From: Sipunculus nudus | Lineage: Eukaryota; Annelida; Sipuncula; Golfingiida; Sipunculidae | Assembly: GCA_026874595.1 (NCBI GenBank) | Contig: CM049316.1 | Location: 9,290,839-9,354,838, forward strand | DNA: 64,000 bases | Direction: 5' to 3' | In this document: one piece after another, positions 24,888-36,427 of the stretch | How positions within the stretch are numbered: the stretch's first letter is position 1 | Layout of the letters: every line of letters begins with the position of its first letter | The notes under the pieces: model-generated | Seen by the model: the letters and a program-made list of their open reading frames with translations, nothing else | What the model was told of the DNA's origin: nothing | Database searches by the model: none | Made by a program: the position numbers and the translations under genes

Positions 24888-26650
24888 GGTTTAAACAATA
24901 TTTTTATTGCAAAACAAAGCAATGAGGATTGGAAAACAGGGCACAGCCCTATATCAATTCCTCTCCTCCATCAATATGTTATTAAATAATCCTCTGTATG
25001 AAACACATTTACATTGTTACATTATGCTGTTGATACATGGATTACGTAATATGGCATACAACTGACATAAATATGTTAATCTATATTTACACCTGAGCAA
25101 TACAAGCAAAGACTAAACAAGATAAAATAAATTATTTACAATTGGAGAACAATACCTTATATAATTTATATAATTTACTAACCTCTAATATTTCCCAAAT
25201 TCAAATTTACTTAAAACGTTTAGTTGCCACTATAAACCGCTGTATATTATCAAAAAGTTCACAATTCTCTGTTACAGACAGATTATTGCTTCCATGTAGT
25301 AAGATATATTCACTTCTGTACTGCATTGATACCTTCGTAAAGAGTTCTTCTCTCATATTCACATAAAGGGGGCAATACAAAAAATAGTGCTCAGGGGTCT
25401 CTACCGCGAGACCACAAGAGCAAAGCGGATTTTCTAAACAATGGTTTTTAAATAAATGCCCATTCAGGGAGCTGTGACCAAGACGCATTCTTGTATGATG
25501 TATTTGTGCCTGTCGGTTACCCATGTACTGACTGTAATATTTGGGGGGCTTCTGCAAATTTCTTTCTAAATTTTTCCTGAAAATTGAGACGGATGGGCTG
25601 TTTCTTGTAATTGGATCTAACGTATTCCACAAACAAGTCGTTGATAAAAGGAAACTGTTTTGCCGTAAAGACGTACGAGCTGCTGGCGGACGCAGATTAT
25701 ACTTGTTACGCAATTCATATCCATTGCTTCCAACCTCATCAGGTAATAAGTCGCACATATATGGTGGTGCCAACCCATTTACCATTTTATAGAACAAAAT
25801 AAGCTTTTTAATACTCCGTCTCTCACTTAGTAGTTGCCATCCTGTTTCTTTGTAAATTAAATTGTGACTGGTGCCCTTTATTGCACCAGTCACTATTCTC
25901 GCGGCACTCAGTTGAACTGATTCAATTTGACGTACTAGAGCCTCATTGCACCCATCCCACAGTTCACAAGCATATTCTAAGACAGGCCTAATAAAAGAGA
26001 GATACAAAATTTCCAAAGCATCCTATCTAGTCTATACATAAGTGATCTCATGACATCTATTCGCCTACTGGCTTTTTCGCAAATATAATTTATGTGATCT
26101 TTCCACGTGCAACGTTCGTTCAAAATAACACCCAAATGTTTGTGATTCGACACCGATAGAAGCGGCTGTCCTAGCATTGATACAGGCGGTATTGTTACAG
26201 TTCTCCTGGTGAAAGTTAACATTTCTGTTTTTCGAGGATTAAATGTGACGAACCATTTCTCAGCCCATTTCTCAATAGATAACAAATCATTGGTTAGGCT
26301 CTTAGACATACTTTCCATGTTTCTCCCTACATTAAATATTGAAGCGTCATCCGCATACAGTCGGATGTTGGTGTTTACACATTCTACCATATCATTGAAA
26401 TATACTAAGAACAGCAGCGGGCCCAGTATTGAGCCCTGTGGGACGCCAGCTGGAACATGCATGCAGGATGAGGAATGACCATTTATCACTACTCTTTGCA
26501 TTCTGTTATACAAATAATCAGAAAACCATTTAAGTAAATTACCTTGAACACCCATTTTACTTAGTTTAAATATAAGGCCCTCGTGCCATACCCTGTCGAA
26601 TGCATTTGATGCGTCCAAAGATATAAATATAGTTTCATTTTCCGAATCAA
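24888..26650 (-). mobile_element. 5'-truncated LINE (non-LTR retrotransposon) with 12-bp target-site duplication
   Basis: The 12-bp sequence gtcccctttttt occurs at 24876-24887 and again at 26651-26662, directly flanking the element. The element reads on the minus strand, begins inside the reverse transcriptase palm, and ends at 24888 after an AATAAA-containing 3' region. Truncation at the 5' end and a target-site duplication of this size are the hallmark of target-primed reverse transcription. Confidence 0.85.
25207..26650 (-). pseudogene. LINE reverse transcriptase fragment, frameshifted
   Basis: Two overlapping minus-strand frames (26618-25977 and 26016-25207) encode one polypeptide broken by a single frameshift near 26010-26020. 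The first part shows the palm motifs DASNAFDRVWHEG and YADDAS plus the GVPQGSILGPLLF stretch. The second part is the thumb and C-terminal region with a cysteine/histidine cluster (CSCGLAVETPEHYFLYC). This is the C-terminal half of a jockey/CR1-type ORF2; endonuclease and N-terminal RT are missing through 5' truncation. Non-functional copy. Confidence 0.85.
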
Positions 26651-26800
26651 GTCCCCTTTTTTAAATTTAACTGTTTTTATCTTGCTGCTTAATCAGGGCT
26701 GGATCGAGGGGGGGGGGGTACCCTTACATTACAGAACCTGGAGACATGGAGAGTCATTTTTTATACAAAGCCCAAACATATTAAATATATCACTTTAAAT

Positions 26801-28001
26801 TTAATTGTATACTAGTATATGCAAATATACCTGTAATGTTATTACTTGACTTGTGGTAAATATTTTCTTTTTAAAACTTATTCTTTAGGCCTGTTCTTTG
26901 TTTAGCAACCCCCTCCCCGAATTAAGTAATAGAAATATGTAGATAGAAAACGTAGGCCCAATAATAGTATATGCTGAAAACTGAAGCCCATTAATTAGAT
27001 CTATGTCATTATAGTCTGTCCCACAGTAGGGTGCCCATTGCAATTTTGCAATATTTTCATAAACTGGCAGATTAAATCCAGACTGTATACTGCAATGAAG
27101 GAATTGGGTTTTTGGCCTAATTGACTATAATTAAATCCAAATCATATCTTGCAAAAATATTACGTAATGCAATTAAATCAATATCTGAGTAAACAGTCTA
27201 TTTTTTACAACATCTCAACTCCATTCATGAAGGTCAAGGTCACTGGTCAGTGTGTGGTCACATCCTTAAAGAAGTGCACTTGAAAGCCCCTGCTTGGCTA
27301 ATAATTGGTCATAAATATTCTAAAATAATGCAGCTGTCTGCAACCAGTGAAAGACGCCATGTCACTTGACCACAAAATTCAGAAGAACCAGAGTTTTGCA
27401 AAATATAAATGTTGGTGTTGTAATGAAGTTAACATGTCATAAAAGGCCTTTGGTCCCTCATCAGTTTTAAGGTCACACTTTGTGATAACTTATGAGTAGG
27501 CCTAGTGGGAGAAAGGTGTTAAATGATAGCAGATGACACTTTTATTGTCAATCTTTATTAAACTTGCTTTGGTGTTACCAAGCATGGTGTTAAATGTGAC
27601 ATATATTTTATCACAGACTGAATAAAAATTTGCTTCACATAGTACATATGTACATAAGAACAGTATATTCCAAAGTCAGAAACACACACATCCCCCTACA
27701 TGAAGGTAAGGGACTTTTCTCACGTTGTGACACATGCTGGACTTTTGTACACACATGAATTTCGAAGTGTCCCGTTCTTTTCTAGCAGGAGAGAAAAAGT
27801 ATATCTCGGAAAGAGAGGAAAAAAGGAGTGCTGCTTAAAAAGATTGAAAACGGTAATTGTAGTGTCATTTTCACTTATTCCTAAAATAAAGTTACGCCTT
27901 AAAAAAAATGATTTCGCAGGCCTGATGTATAGAACCGTAGCCCGAATTTCATAAATTTTACATTTGATACGAAAGTTAATTGTATACTAGTATATGCAAA
28001 T
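26801..28001. repeat. identical 26-bp direct repeats at 26801-26826 and 27976-28001
   Basis: Both begin TTAATTGTATACTAG and end with ATGCAAAT. They are 1,175 bp apart. They do not coincide with the arms of the inverted repeat at 27114-28980. They may be ends of related insertions. Confidence 0.6.
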
Positions 28002-28980
28002 TAATTTGCAGTCTAACTGATGGTTTCAGACTAGAATATACATTGGGTTACACGGATATGACGTCACAATATAGGATTGCCCAGTTTAGTTGTTACACAT
28101 ACCTTTATTACGTCAAATATATTCATCGGAAGGGATAAACAAAAATGAGCACGTCATGTATGGGAAGACATGGAATTTCAGGGACAAACCAGTATCTTGG
28201 CAGAGTAAATATTTCCCGTGATTAAAGTCAATTTAAATTATATAAGATATATAATAAAGTCATTGGTGGATTGAGTGCATTGGAAGTGAGACACCGTTAA
28301 AGCGAGTGGATGGAACTTTCATTTCTCCATGGTATCATACACGAAAAAAAAGTTTTAAAAGTTTATAAAGGTTTCTGTAAAAATTATAAAACGTAAGCGC
28401 GATAGAATTGAAACGGAAAAACAGGAACAATTCCTTCTTCATGTTTTATCTGTATCTTCGACATAGTTAGCATTGCATTTTGTAACTCGGCATGATCAGA
28501 CTGGAGGACGGTGAAACTTTCTTCATGACAAATATGTGAATCACAAATTGTATAATCGGTTCCATGGTGGGGTGCCAAAATTTTGTGATTATTCTCTTAA
28601 ACTTAAATATGGTTACACAATTTGATACTAAAACTGATTAGGGATCAAAGGCCTCATATGAAATATAAAACTACATAAAAAACTAATATAAATATTTTGC
28701 AACCTTTGTTTCTTCTTAATCTTTTAGCCAAGTGACATGGCTGTGGTCATATATAAATAGCCTAACTTTGACAATTACATTGTTCAGAATATTTATGATA
28801 CTCCACAACCATTCCACAGCTTTTAAATGTAGTTGTCTAACCATGTGACCAGTGGCCTCGGCCTTCATCAGATTGGTCGAGATGTAAAAGATAGACTGTT
28901 TTCTAATATATTGATTTTAATGCATTACTAAAATATTATTCATTGTATTGTTTTTACTTTCATTCTAGTCAATTAGGCCT
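27114..28980. repeat. large imperfect inverted repeat (two ~380-bp arms)
   Basis: The arm 27114-27495 aligns to the reverse complement of 28598-28980. Shared landmarks in the same order are AGGCCTAATTGACTA, AATCAATAT, AACAGTCTAT, CACTGGTCA, ATGTCACTTG and AGGCCTTTG-TCCCT-ATCAGTTTTA. About 1.1 kb of AT-rich spacer lies between. It is either one fold-back element or two opposite insertions of one repeat. Confidence 0.65.
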
Positions 28981-29640
28981 ATGCCTCTCGCCTATGTCTA
29001 AGGTTACTTTCTCGATCTGATCTGTGAGTTTAAGAAAAGATCAACACATTTCAATTAGCGCCCAGCTATACAGACTGACCGGGACACATCGCACTCTGAC
29101 TACCTCAATGACAGCTTTGTGTATAACATAATAAATAATTTTTAACACGATGTGCAAGTTTCACCAGATGTTAACTAAATGAAATGGTCTTTTACAAAAA
29201 GATGGATCATCATCTGTAAAGGAGTCTTATAAAAAAAATAAAGATAAAACAGAAAACAGGTGTTAGTTTGTTATAGGTGCGTCATTGGGTGAATTATGTA
29301 TGCATGTACGCTTATTGACTCGAAGATAAAATATGAAATGTTGACTTTACGATTAAATATGAAAAACATGTTCATTCCATGAAGCAGGATGTATTTTGTT
29401 ATCAATTGTTAAGTTTGATTTATGGTTGCTTCCGATATGTGTCACAGGCGTGAGAACAGTGACTTTACTTTACTCTTGAGGACCGGATCCCGGGTTTCTT
29501 CCCAGATGTGGGTGCTATGAACTGATACACGGCAAGAAAATATTTTTTTCTTTTCAGTTCGACAGGAGTTAATTTTATATGGACCGGATTAGTGGCGCTT
29601 AAAACTGTGGACGACTATCATGTTAAAGGTTTGCAAGGCG
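28981..29640. other. intergenic DNA, nothing recognised
   Basis: AT-rich, no convincing open frame, no repeat that I can define. Confidence 0.4.
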
Positions 29641-29690
29641 CGGGGGAGGGGGGGGGGCTTCAACCTCCCCCCCCCCCCCCCCCTTATGGA
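29641..29690. repeat. poly-G/poly-C fold-back
   Basis: A run of G (with one A) is separated by cttcaacct from a run of about 18 C, so the strand can form an almost pure G:C hairpin. Confidence 0.8.
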
Positions 29691-29875
29691 TCTGGTACTG
29701 TTCTCCACCTATGTTTGTTCACACAGAATAACCTGACACCGCTAGCTTAAATGTCACTCCTCCGTCAATGAAAGTGTGGCACAAAGCTGTTTGGTGAACC
29801 CCGGGGTGCGCCGCGGTAGGCCTGCACACATACAGGAGGACCGAGTATACGAAAACATGTAGGTTAAACCGAGAA

Positions 29876-30290
29876 ATACTGTGGTTGCCTTTTTATTCGT
29901 AAGTGTTTTAATTTCGCGATATTCGCGAATGTGATATAATCGCGAATATGACTCCTTCGGGAATAAGATGCCCCATTAAGTAAAATGACCTATGAAAACA
30001 ACCTCATTAGCAACCTAGTTTGTGCCTGGTTTCGAAACTGGCCCTTGCGTTAGCCGTACACACAGACTGTGATACATATGGACTGTGATACAAGTCCAAA
30101 TTTAATGACTGAACCAGAAATTAAAAGGGTTTTGTAGGATTTTTTTTCTAAACTTTTAACCAATACAGAACCTGCGATACTTGGATTTTACAGGTTCTGG
30201 TGCAATCGCGAAAATTAAACGCTCGCGAAACGTTCAAAATGATTAAATCGCGAAATTTCAGCCTCGCGAAAATAAAGCGAACCACAGTAT
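29876..30290. mobile_element. 415-bp MITE rich in CGCGAA
   Basis: Terminal inverted repeats: ATACTGTGGTT at 29876 and AACCACAGTAT at 30280-30290, flanked by TA as in Tc1/mariner insertions. Inside the ends, ttttattcg and cgaaaataaa continue the symmetry. TCGCGAA-type words recur at both sides of the interior. Non-coding. Confidence 0.65.
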
Positions 30291-31966
30291 ATGTCCTGAG
30301 GTCGAGGTGCGTGTTTACAGGTGTCTCCACCTACCTAGCTTATTGACACAGTATTGCCTTTTATACCTGCATGTTAACTTTATACTTTATAACTATAAAT
30401 TAAATTAGACTTATCACTTTTAAATATTGATACACGTATATAGCTTGGTCATATTAAGTTTTTTTCTCATATAGCTATACGTCATATTCATCTGTTTAAA
30501 GGGATTTTGCGCATGATATGCGCGACCAAAAGGATTTTCTCCTTGACGTGGCATCGTTGACATATTGATTAACTGATTATACCTGTTGATGTTTGAGATA
30601 ATATTTGTTTAGGGCCTCAACACAGCGCGCCCGGTGTTAAACCTCGGGGCTCTCTCACCAGTGGTCTGCTTATGGTAAATATATATGCAAGTCCTAAAAA
30701 ACTTTAATTACATTATCTCAATGTACTATGAAGTTTTATATAAATGGGTTTATTTGCAGTTCAAATCGATATTCTACCTATATGAGTGATATAATCTAGA
30801 ACACTGTGAAGTATTAGAATTGTAGTCCGTAAAACGCACATATCAGCCAAAGCTAAACAATCCTACTGAACCCGCCTCTTTACACAGATCCTGCCTAAAA
30901 AATGGTAGGACCAGCAATCCTGAATCCCCCCCTGCGGATCAGCTAATTGGTCATCCTTCCCATTCAGTCCTTCAGAAAGCTTCGTGGAAATAGTGGTTGA
31001 GTGTAATTTATATATAAATTGTACTCTTCTTGGCGAATATAATGCCGTCAAGATATTTTCCCAGATGATTAATTTTGTGTGAAGTTCAATTTTGAAAGCC
31101 CTATAACATAAAATTTGAATGTGAACTGCATTATAAAAAATGAAAAAGCTAAAACTGGCGAATATGTTCATGCTTCCTTATCTACAGGAAACATCTCCTT
31201 AGCTCCAGCAATAGTGAAAGTAGACGTCTGTGTTATTCAAATCATTTAAATAAACCGATTTAGATGTAGCATGAAAAATATTATTGACACAATCTTCTTG
31301 ATATTTCCTTATTCTCCTTTGGCATTCAAATGGGTGAAGGCTTATCTTATAGTCGCTATACTTGCCACGTGCGTGGTCGGCGTGCATCAGCCCTGCTTAA
31401 TATAAAGCGCCACAGGTTTGAGGAGGTGAACGCCACATAAAAGGCAACCTCTGATATATCCAATGTTTACCGGTCGTGCCATCGTACCGTGTACACGGAG
31501 GTCCATGGTTGTGCATAAATAATTGAATTCTTCTGAGCCAGAAACCTGAGTAAGGAAATTGTACTCGGTGTACATGTGAGTATACATTTGTATAGTGTCT
31601 GTCAGGGAGGCGGGAATACATTCTACGAAAGCTGAGGTACGTGTATGCTAAGCAATGTGTAGTTTATTAAGATACCCATGTCAGTTTTCGCAGATTAAAC
31701 TCACATTTCCTCGACCGGCGAAAAGCCAGTACAAAGTACACACCGCTTAAATGAGATAATAAAAAAGGCTTGTTGAATTTTCCAGACTTACACTATATGA
31801 TTGAGGGTTTTTATGAAGTCCATTTACCTGTCAAAATATTCTGCGGTTCAAAGATACGGATATGGTATAATTATACCATCACGTCGCAGACGATAATTGC
31901 GCGCCGCGCCACTCATTTGTTGAGCAGACGATCTGAGCGTGTAACACAGACAGTGTCAGACACACT

Positions 31967-32048
<82 letters not shown>

Positions 32049-33360
32049 TCTTTTATATTCATATAGAATATAGAGTAAACCATATAGATCGCTTTAAGCG
32101 TGCGAATAATAACAGGAAATTATAATAGGATACGCCACACTGTACTACGACTTTCACTGAGATTTTTTTTTCTTCGTTTCATATTTGTTGAACTGAGATC
32201 TTAACCATAGGGACCATTAAAGGAACGAGAAATACCACAACATCTAATAACAAAACTATAAATATCAAGCCATCTGTACTGGGGTTAATATTGTAGTTTT
32301 TTTCACGTTTTTCACAATACTTTGCTGCTGAGCGGGAGACTGATTCTGTTTGATGTTCATTACTTTTTTTACTGGTCTGAGACTGAGAAAGCGTCAAACG
32401 CATGTTATAAAACATGAAAAATAATCCAACTTAACCAGATATGTTGCTTCAGCTTTAACCAAATTTTTCAGCTTATATAACATGTGCATGTCTTGGTTGA
32501 AGGATAATAGGCTCAACAGTGTTTATTATGTTTTGCGATTTTGACGGTTTTAATTGCATAATTTCATGAAAATATCTAAGAGGGAAATTTGAAGAGAATT
32601 ACAGATATTAGCAAATATTGCAATAATAATATCGCATTATATATATATATATATATATATGTGATGGTGTGTGTGTGTGTGTGTGTTTGTGTGTGTTTTT
32701 TATTGAACTGTGTACATTAAATATATTAATTGTTATTTTTTTAAATTAAATTTTGAAAAATTTAGTTATTTTCAGTGTGGTGTTTATGTTGCATAAGTCA
32801 AGTATATATACTAGTATATCTGTCTTACGTCCTGTTCGCCATTTGACTGTTTTAATCTTTCTCTGTTTACACAAGATACACAACATATTTGTTAAGCATA
32901 GGCCTGCTATAACATTTGGTGTGATCCCGATGCATATGATTGTAGGAATATTAAATTTATGTTTTTGTAACTGCAATATAGATAGAAATGCCACCAGTTC
33001 TAGCGTTGATTGAGCGATTTAGTACCATTAAAAATTTCACTGTTTGAGGTGACACCAAGTTTTGATTTTAGATCATTATCTTGGTGTTGGCGGAGGTCTG
33101 CGCTCTATGAGTGCTCTCTAGTGTGTAACGTTTACATCATGAAGATAACTCCGCAGCAACGAACACCATATACGTATACCACTGACAGAAAATTCTCCGT
33201 TTATGGCATAGTCTAATCTGTGACTTACCTGAACAAAACAGACAACACCAGTTCTGATTGATTCTGATGTGTTGGCAACGTGTTTTATGCTTCACAATAT
33301 AAACAATAAGTTAAAGTTGGTACCAATTATATTGCTGTTGTTATTTTTCTTCTAATTATT
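30291..33360. other. intergenic or long-intron DNA with microsatellites
   Basis: No gene is recognised. It holds (TA)n at about 31967-32045, a shorter (AT)n at 32637-32660 followed by (GT)n (about 32663-32696), and a copy of the ggcggaggtctgcgctct motif near 33090-33107. Confidence 0.5.
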
Positions 33361-34135
33361 ATTGTCTCCCTCTCCCGGAACGGGAGACATTAATTTGGGT
33401 TTGTCTGTCTTTCTGTCCCTCTGTCTGTCAGGTTTTCGTTTCCGTGCGATTCGTTTCCTAGATATTATCCGATTTCATTCAGATTTGGGTCAATGATTGC
33501 TCTCATGCTTACCTAGGTTGGGATAGGTTTTGGAGTGTCTGCCCTCTGTCTGTCACTCTGTCTGTCCGTCCGTCAGGTTTTCGTTTTTGTGCGATAACTT
33601 TCCTAAGTATTAAACGATTTCATTCAAATATAGGTTACTGATTGCTCTCATTCTTACCTTGGTTGGGACTGGTTTTGGAGTGTCTTCCCTCTGTCTGTCT
33701 GTCTGTCACTCTGTTTGTCCGTCCGTCAGGTTTTCGATTTTGTGCGATAACCTTCCTTAATATTATCTGATTTAATTCAAATTTGGGTAACTGATTGCTC
33801 TCATACTTACCTTGGTTGGGATTGGATTTGGAGTGTCTGCCCTCTGTCTGCCACTTTTTCAGTCTGTTCGTCTGTTTTCGTTTCTGTGCGACAGCTTTCC
33901 TAAATATTGTCCGATTTCTTTCTAATTTGGGTCACTGATTGCTCTCATGCTTACCCTGGTTTGGATTGGTTTTAGAGTTCCCCACTCTGTCTGTCTTTCT
34001 GTCAATCTGTCGTTCCGTCCGTCAGGTTTTCCTTTCTGCGCAATAACTTTTCTAAATATTATCTGATTCATTCAAATTTGGGTAAGTGATTGATTTCATG
34101 CTTACTTTGGTTAGGATAGGTTTTGGAGTGTCTGG
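33361..34135. repeat. ~150-bp minisatellite, about five units, with hairpin start
   Basis: Units marked by CAGGTTTTCGTTT...GTGCGAT start near 33429, 33573, 33726, 33872 and 34023, spacing 144-153 bp. Each also has attgctctcatgcttacc and CTGTCTGTC runs. The left edge has a hairpin, GTCTCCC paired with GGGAGAC (33364-33388). It ends about 260 bp before the acceptor of the second LRR gene. Confidence 0.8.
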
Positions 34136-34360
34136 TTATTTGATTATAATCTGATAAGATAATATTATCTGATAAAATAATAATACAGTAGAATCTTTCA
34201 TTTGTTGATATGATGCATCAGCACATTTAGTGAAACAAATCATCAACAGGTGTCGCCAGCGGGTGACGTAAATTCCTTGAATTTGCTTGATGTTATTATT
34301 AATATCTCTCAGATTCCCAGATTCCCTTTAGGCAGGGGATTTGGTCCTCTGGATATTTTC

Positions 34361-34392
<32 letters not shown>

Positions 34393-34404
34393 TCAGGTAC
34401 AGCC

Positions 34405-36427
34405 ATGGACCTGACACAACTGGCATTCCATTTGCTGCTGATCCATCTCCTGTATGACCCATTATCTGCGGGATGTACCGGTGACTCCCGGTGCGCATGT
34501 TACGAGGATGGAGTTATACGGACGTGCATCACGGACGAGCTGACGGATGTCCCGCAGGATCTCCCGCATAATATTACCATCCTTCATATAGAGGGCCACA
34601 ACATGCCAACAATCAGCGCCGTACCTTATCCGAACCTTGTCACTCTTGTGTTAAGAAATAATAGCATGGTTAATATAAATCCTGGTGCGTTTGGCGAACT
34701 ATCAAAATTACACCAGTTAGTACTTACCGATAATAAAATTAAAAATATTGACCCGGAAATGTTTGTGAACCTTTCGTCACTGACCTTACTGGCGCTAAAC
34801 GGAAACCCTCTAAAGGAGTTAAAGAGCGGGACTTTCAATGGAGACTTCCTTCATAATCTACAGGTCCTTGATTTGACTAACACATCTCTAGAAAGAATTG
34901 AGAAGGGCAGCTTTATGAATTTAAAAAGTCTTGATGACCTAGTTTTAGCGGGAAATAAGCTCGGCAGTGTCCCTTTGATGGGAGAATCTGATTTTCCTAA
35001 TCTCAGGGTATTTAATCTGACCGGAAATGAGATTCTCCAAGCTTCCGGTCACCCATTTCAGGCAGTGCCACATTTACTTAATCTTCATATGAACAAAAAC
35101 GGTTTACGGCATATATTTAGCGACACGTTCACGGGGTTAACGAAACTCACACATCTCAACTTGGCACAAAACAATCTCAGGACAGTACCGCCGAACGCTT
35201 TGAGTGTATTAACTAATCTTACACATCTTGATTTGAGCTCAAATAACTTCCGGATCCTTGAACACGATAGAGTACCTAGACATCTTGAAAAATTATATTT
35301 GTACGATAATCCCTGGCACTGCGATTGTATAACAAAATGGATTCGTGTGGACCTGATATCTCTCTCCACGAACACGGGGACAAATTTCACGTGAGTATTT
35401 GTCATTTTGAAAAATTATGATCTAGTAATAATAAAATAAGGCCCATATCAGAGTGCAATAGGAAGTAAAGACCCTAATCAAATTTTGGTGTGTCGTATAC
35501 TTAAGCCTAGAGAAATGTGTGTCACGGTTCAGGAACCCGATGGCTGCATCACAGGTAAGCTCTGGAGATACGATCACATTGCAGACGGGAGAAATTTTCA
35601 CAGTGATCGGAAATTTCGACTTGATTTTCCTAAGGAAAGTTAATGGCGATGACGCCGCCTTAAATTCGAGAGGAACCAACGTTGTAAAAGCATCTCGTAA
35701 TCAACAATCCTAATATTTTATGATCCAGGTTGACTCAAAATGTTAATGGATCATTTTTTGGGCATTACTCGAACCCTCCAAAAATTTAATCAAAATATAA
35801 AGAATTCATTTTGACTCAGTTTGTGAACAGACAAACTAACCAACTGACGACGGCAAAATCCCAGCGAAGGTATAGTAAATACAAAATGTGGTAGCTTGAG
35901 TACAACTATTATGTACCTACATATCACTATCAGAGTGTACACAAACATGTATAGTGTATACTTCTGTAGAGTAATAAATTTATAACACATACAAATATAT
36001 AGTAATTCATATTTAACATATTATCTTTATATGCCCTTTACTTAAATATAAAGGTACTGGGTGCTTGGGCGTTTTGTTTTTGAGGAGACAGTTTGAGATT
36101 CACTATATGACCCATGTATATCTTTCTTTAATAGACAACTCTTTAAAGCTCGTGATCTTTGTTTTCAGGTGTGCAAGTCCCCACATCTTAGCGGGACATC
36201 CGGTACTTTTACTTAAGGCATCAGTTTTCATATGTCCGCATGGGTCAGTGCATCAAGCCAGGCAGAAAATGTGGATGGCAATGACAGTCATAATTGTTTT
36301 AGTCGTCGCTGCTACGGCAACGTATATGACGTACTCGGTGCGTAGACGGCGCCGCCTGGAGCGCCAGAGCGGAACTACAGTCCCTTACTCCCGCGTGATC
36401 GAGGAAAAAGACATGTTCAGTATATGA
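34405..36427 (+). CDS. leucine-rich-repeat single-pass membrane protein, 414 aa
   Basis: Two coding exons, 34405-35390 and 36169-36427 (1245 nt). Donor is GTGAGT at 35391 and acceptor TTTTCAG ends at 36168; the intron splits the Thr codon before the third LRRCT cysteine, exactly as in the gene at 4617-7628. The ATG follows an acceptor (AG at 34395-34396) preceded by an (ATT)n tract. The signal peptide is about residues 1-22. LRRNT cysteines are C24, C30, C32 and C41, followed by about nine LRRs. The LRRCT starts NPWHCDC and has C306, C308, C330 and C351. A membrane span lies at about 363-386, then RRRRR and a short tail with VPYSRV (400-405). Several NxS/T sites are present. It is a diverged paralogue of the first LRR protein and a likely surface recognition receptor; ligand unknown. 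Confidence 0.92.

Noticed and set aside
31967-32045. Open frames of Tyr/Ile repeats here and at 19513, 38264, 46770, 46957 and 61772.
   Set aside because: They are translations of (AT)n or (AG)n microsatellites.
33420-34135. A CRISPR-like array from the regular ~150-bp spacing.
   Set aside because: Units are continuous diverged tandem copies with no short repeat/spacer structure, in eukaryotic DNA.
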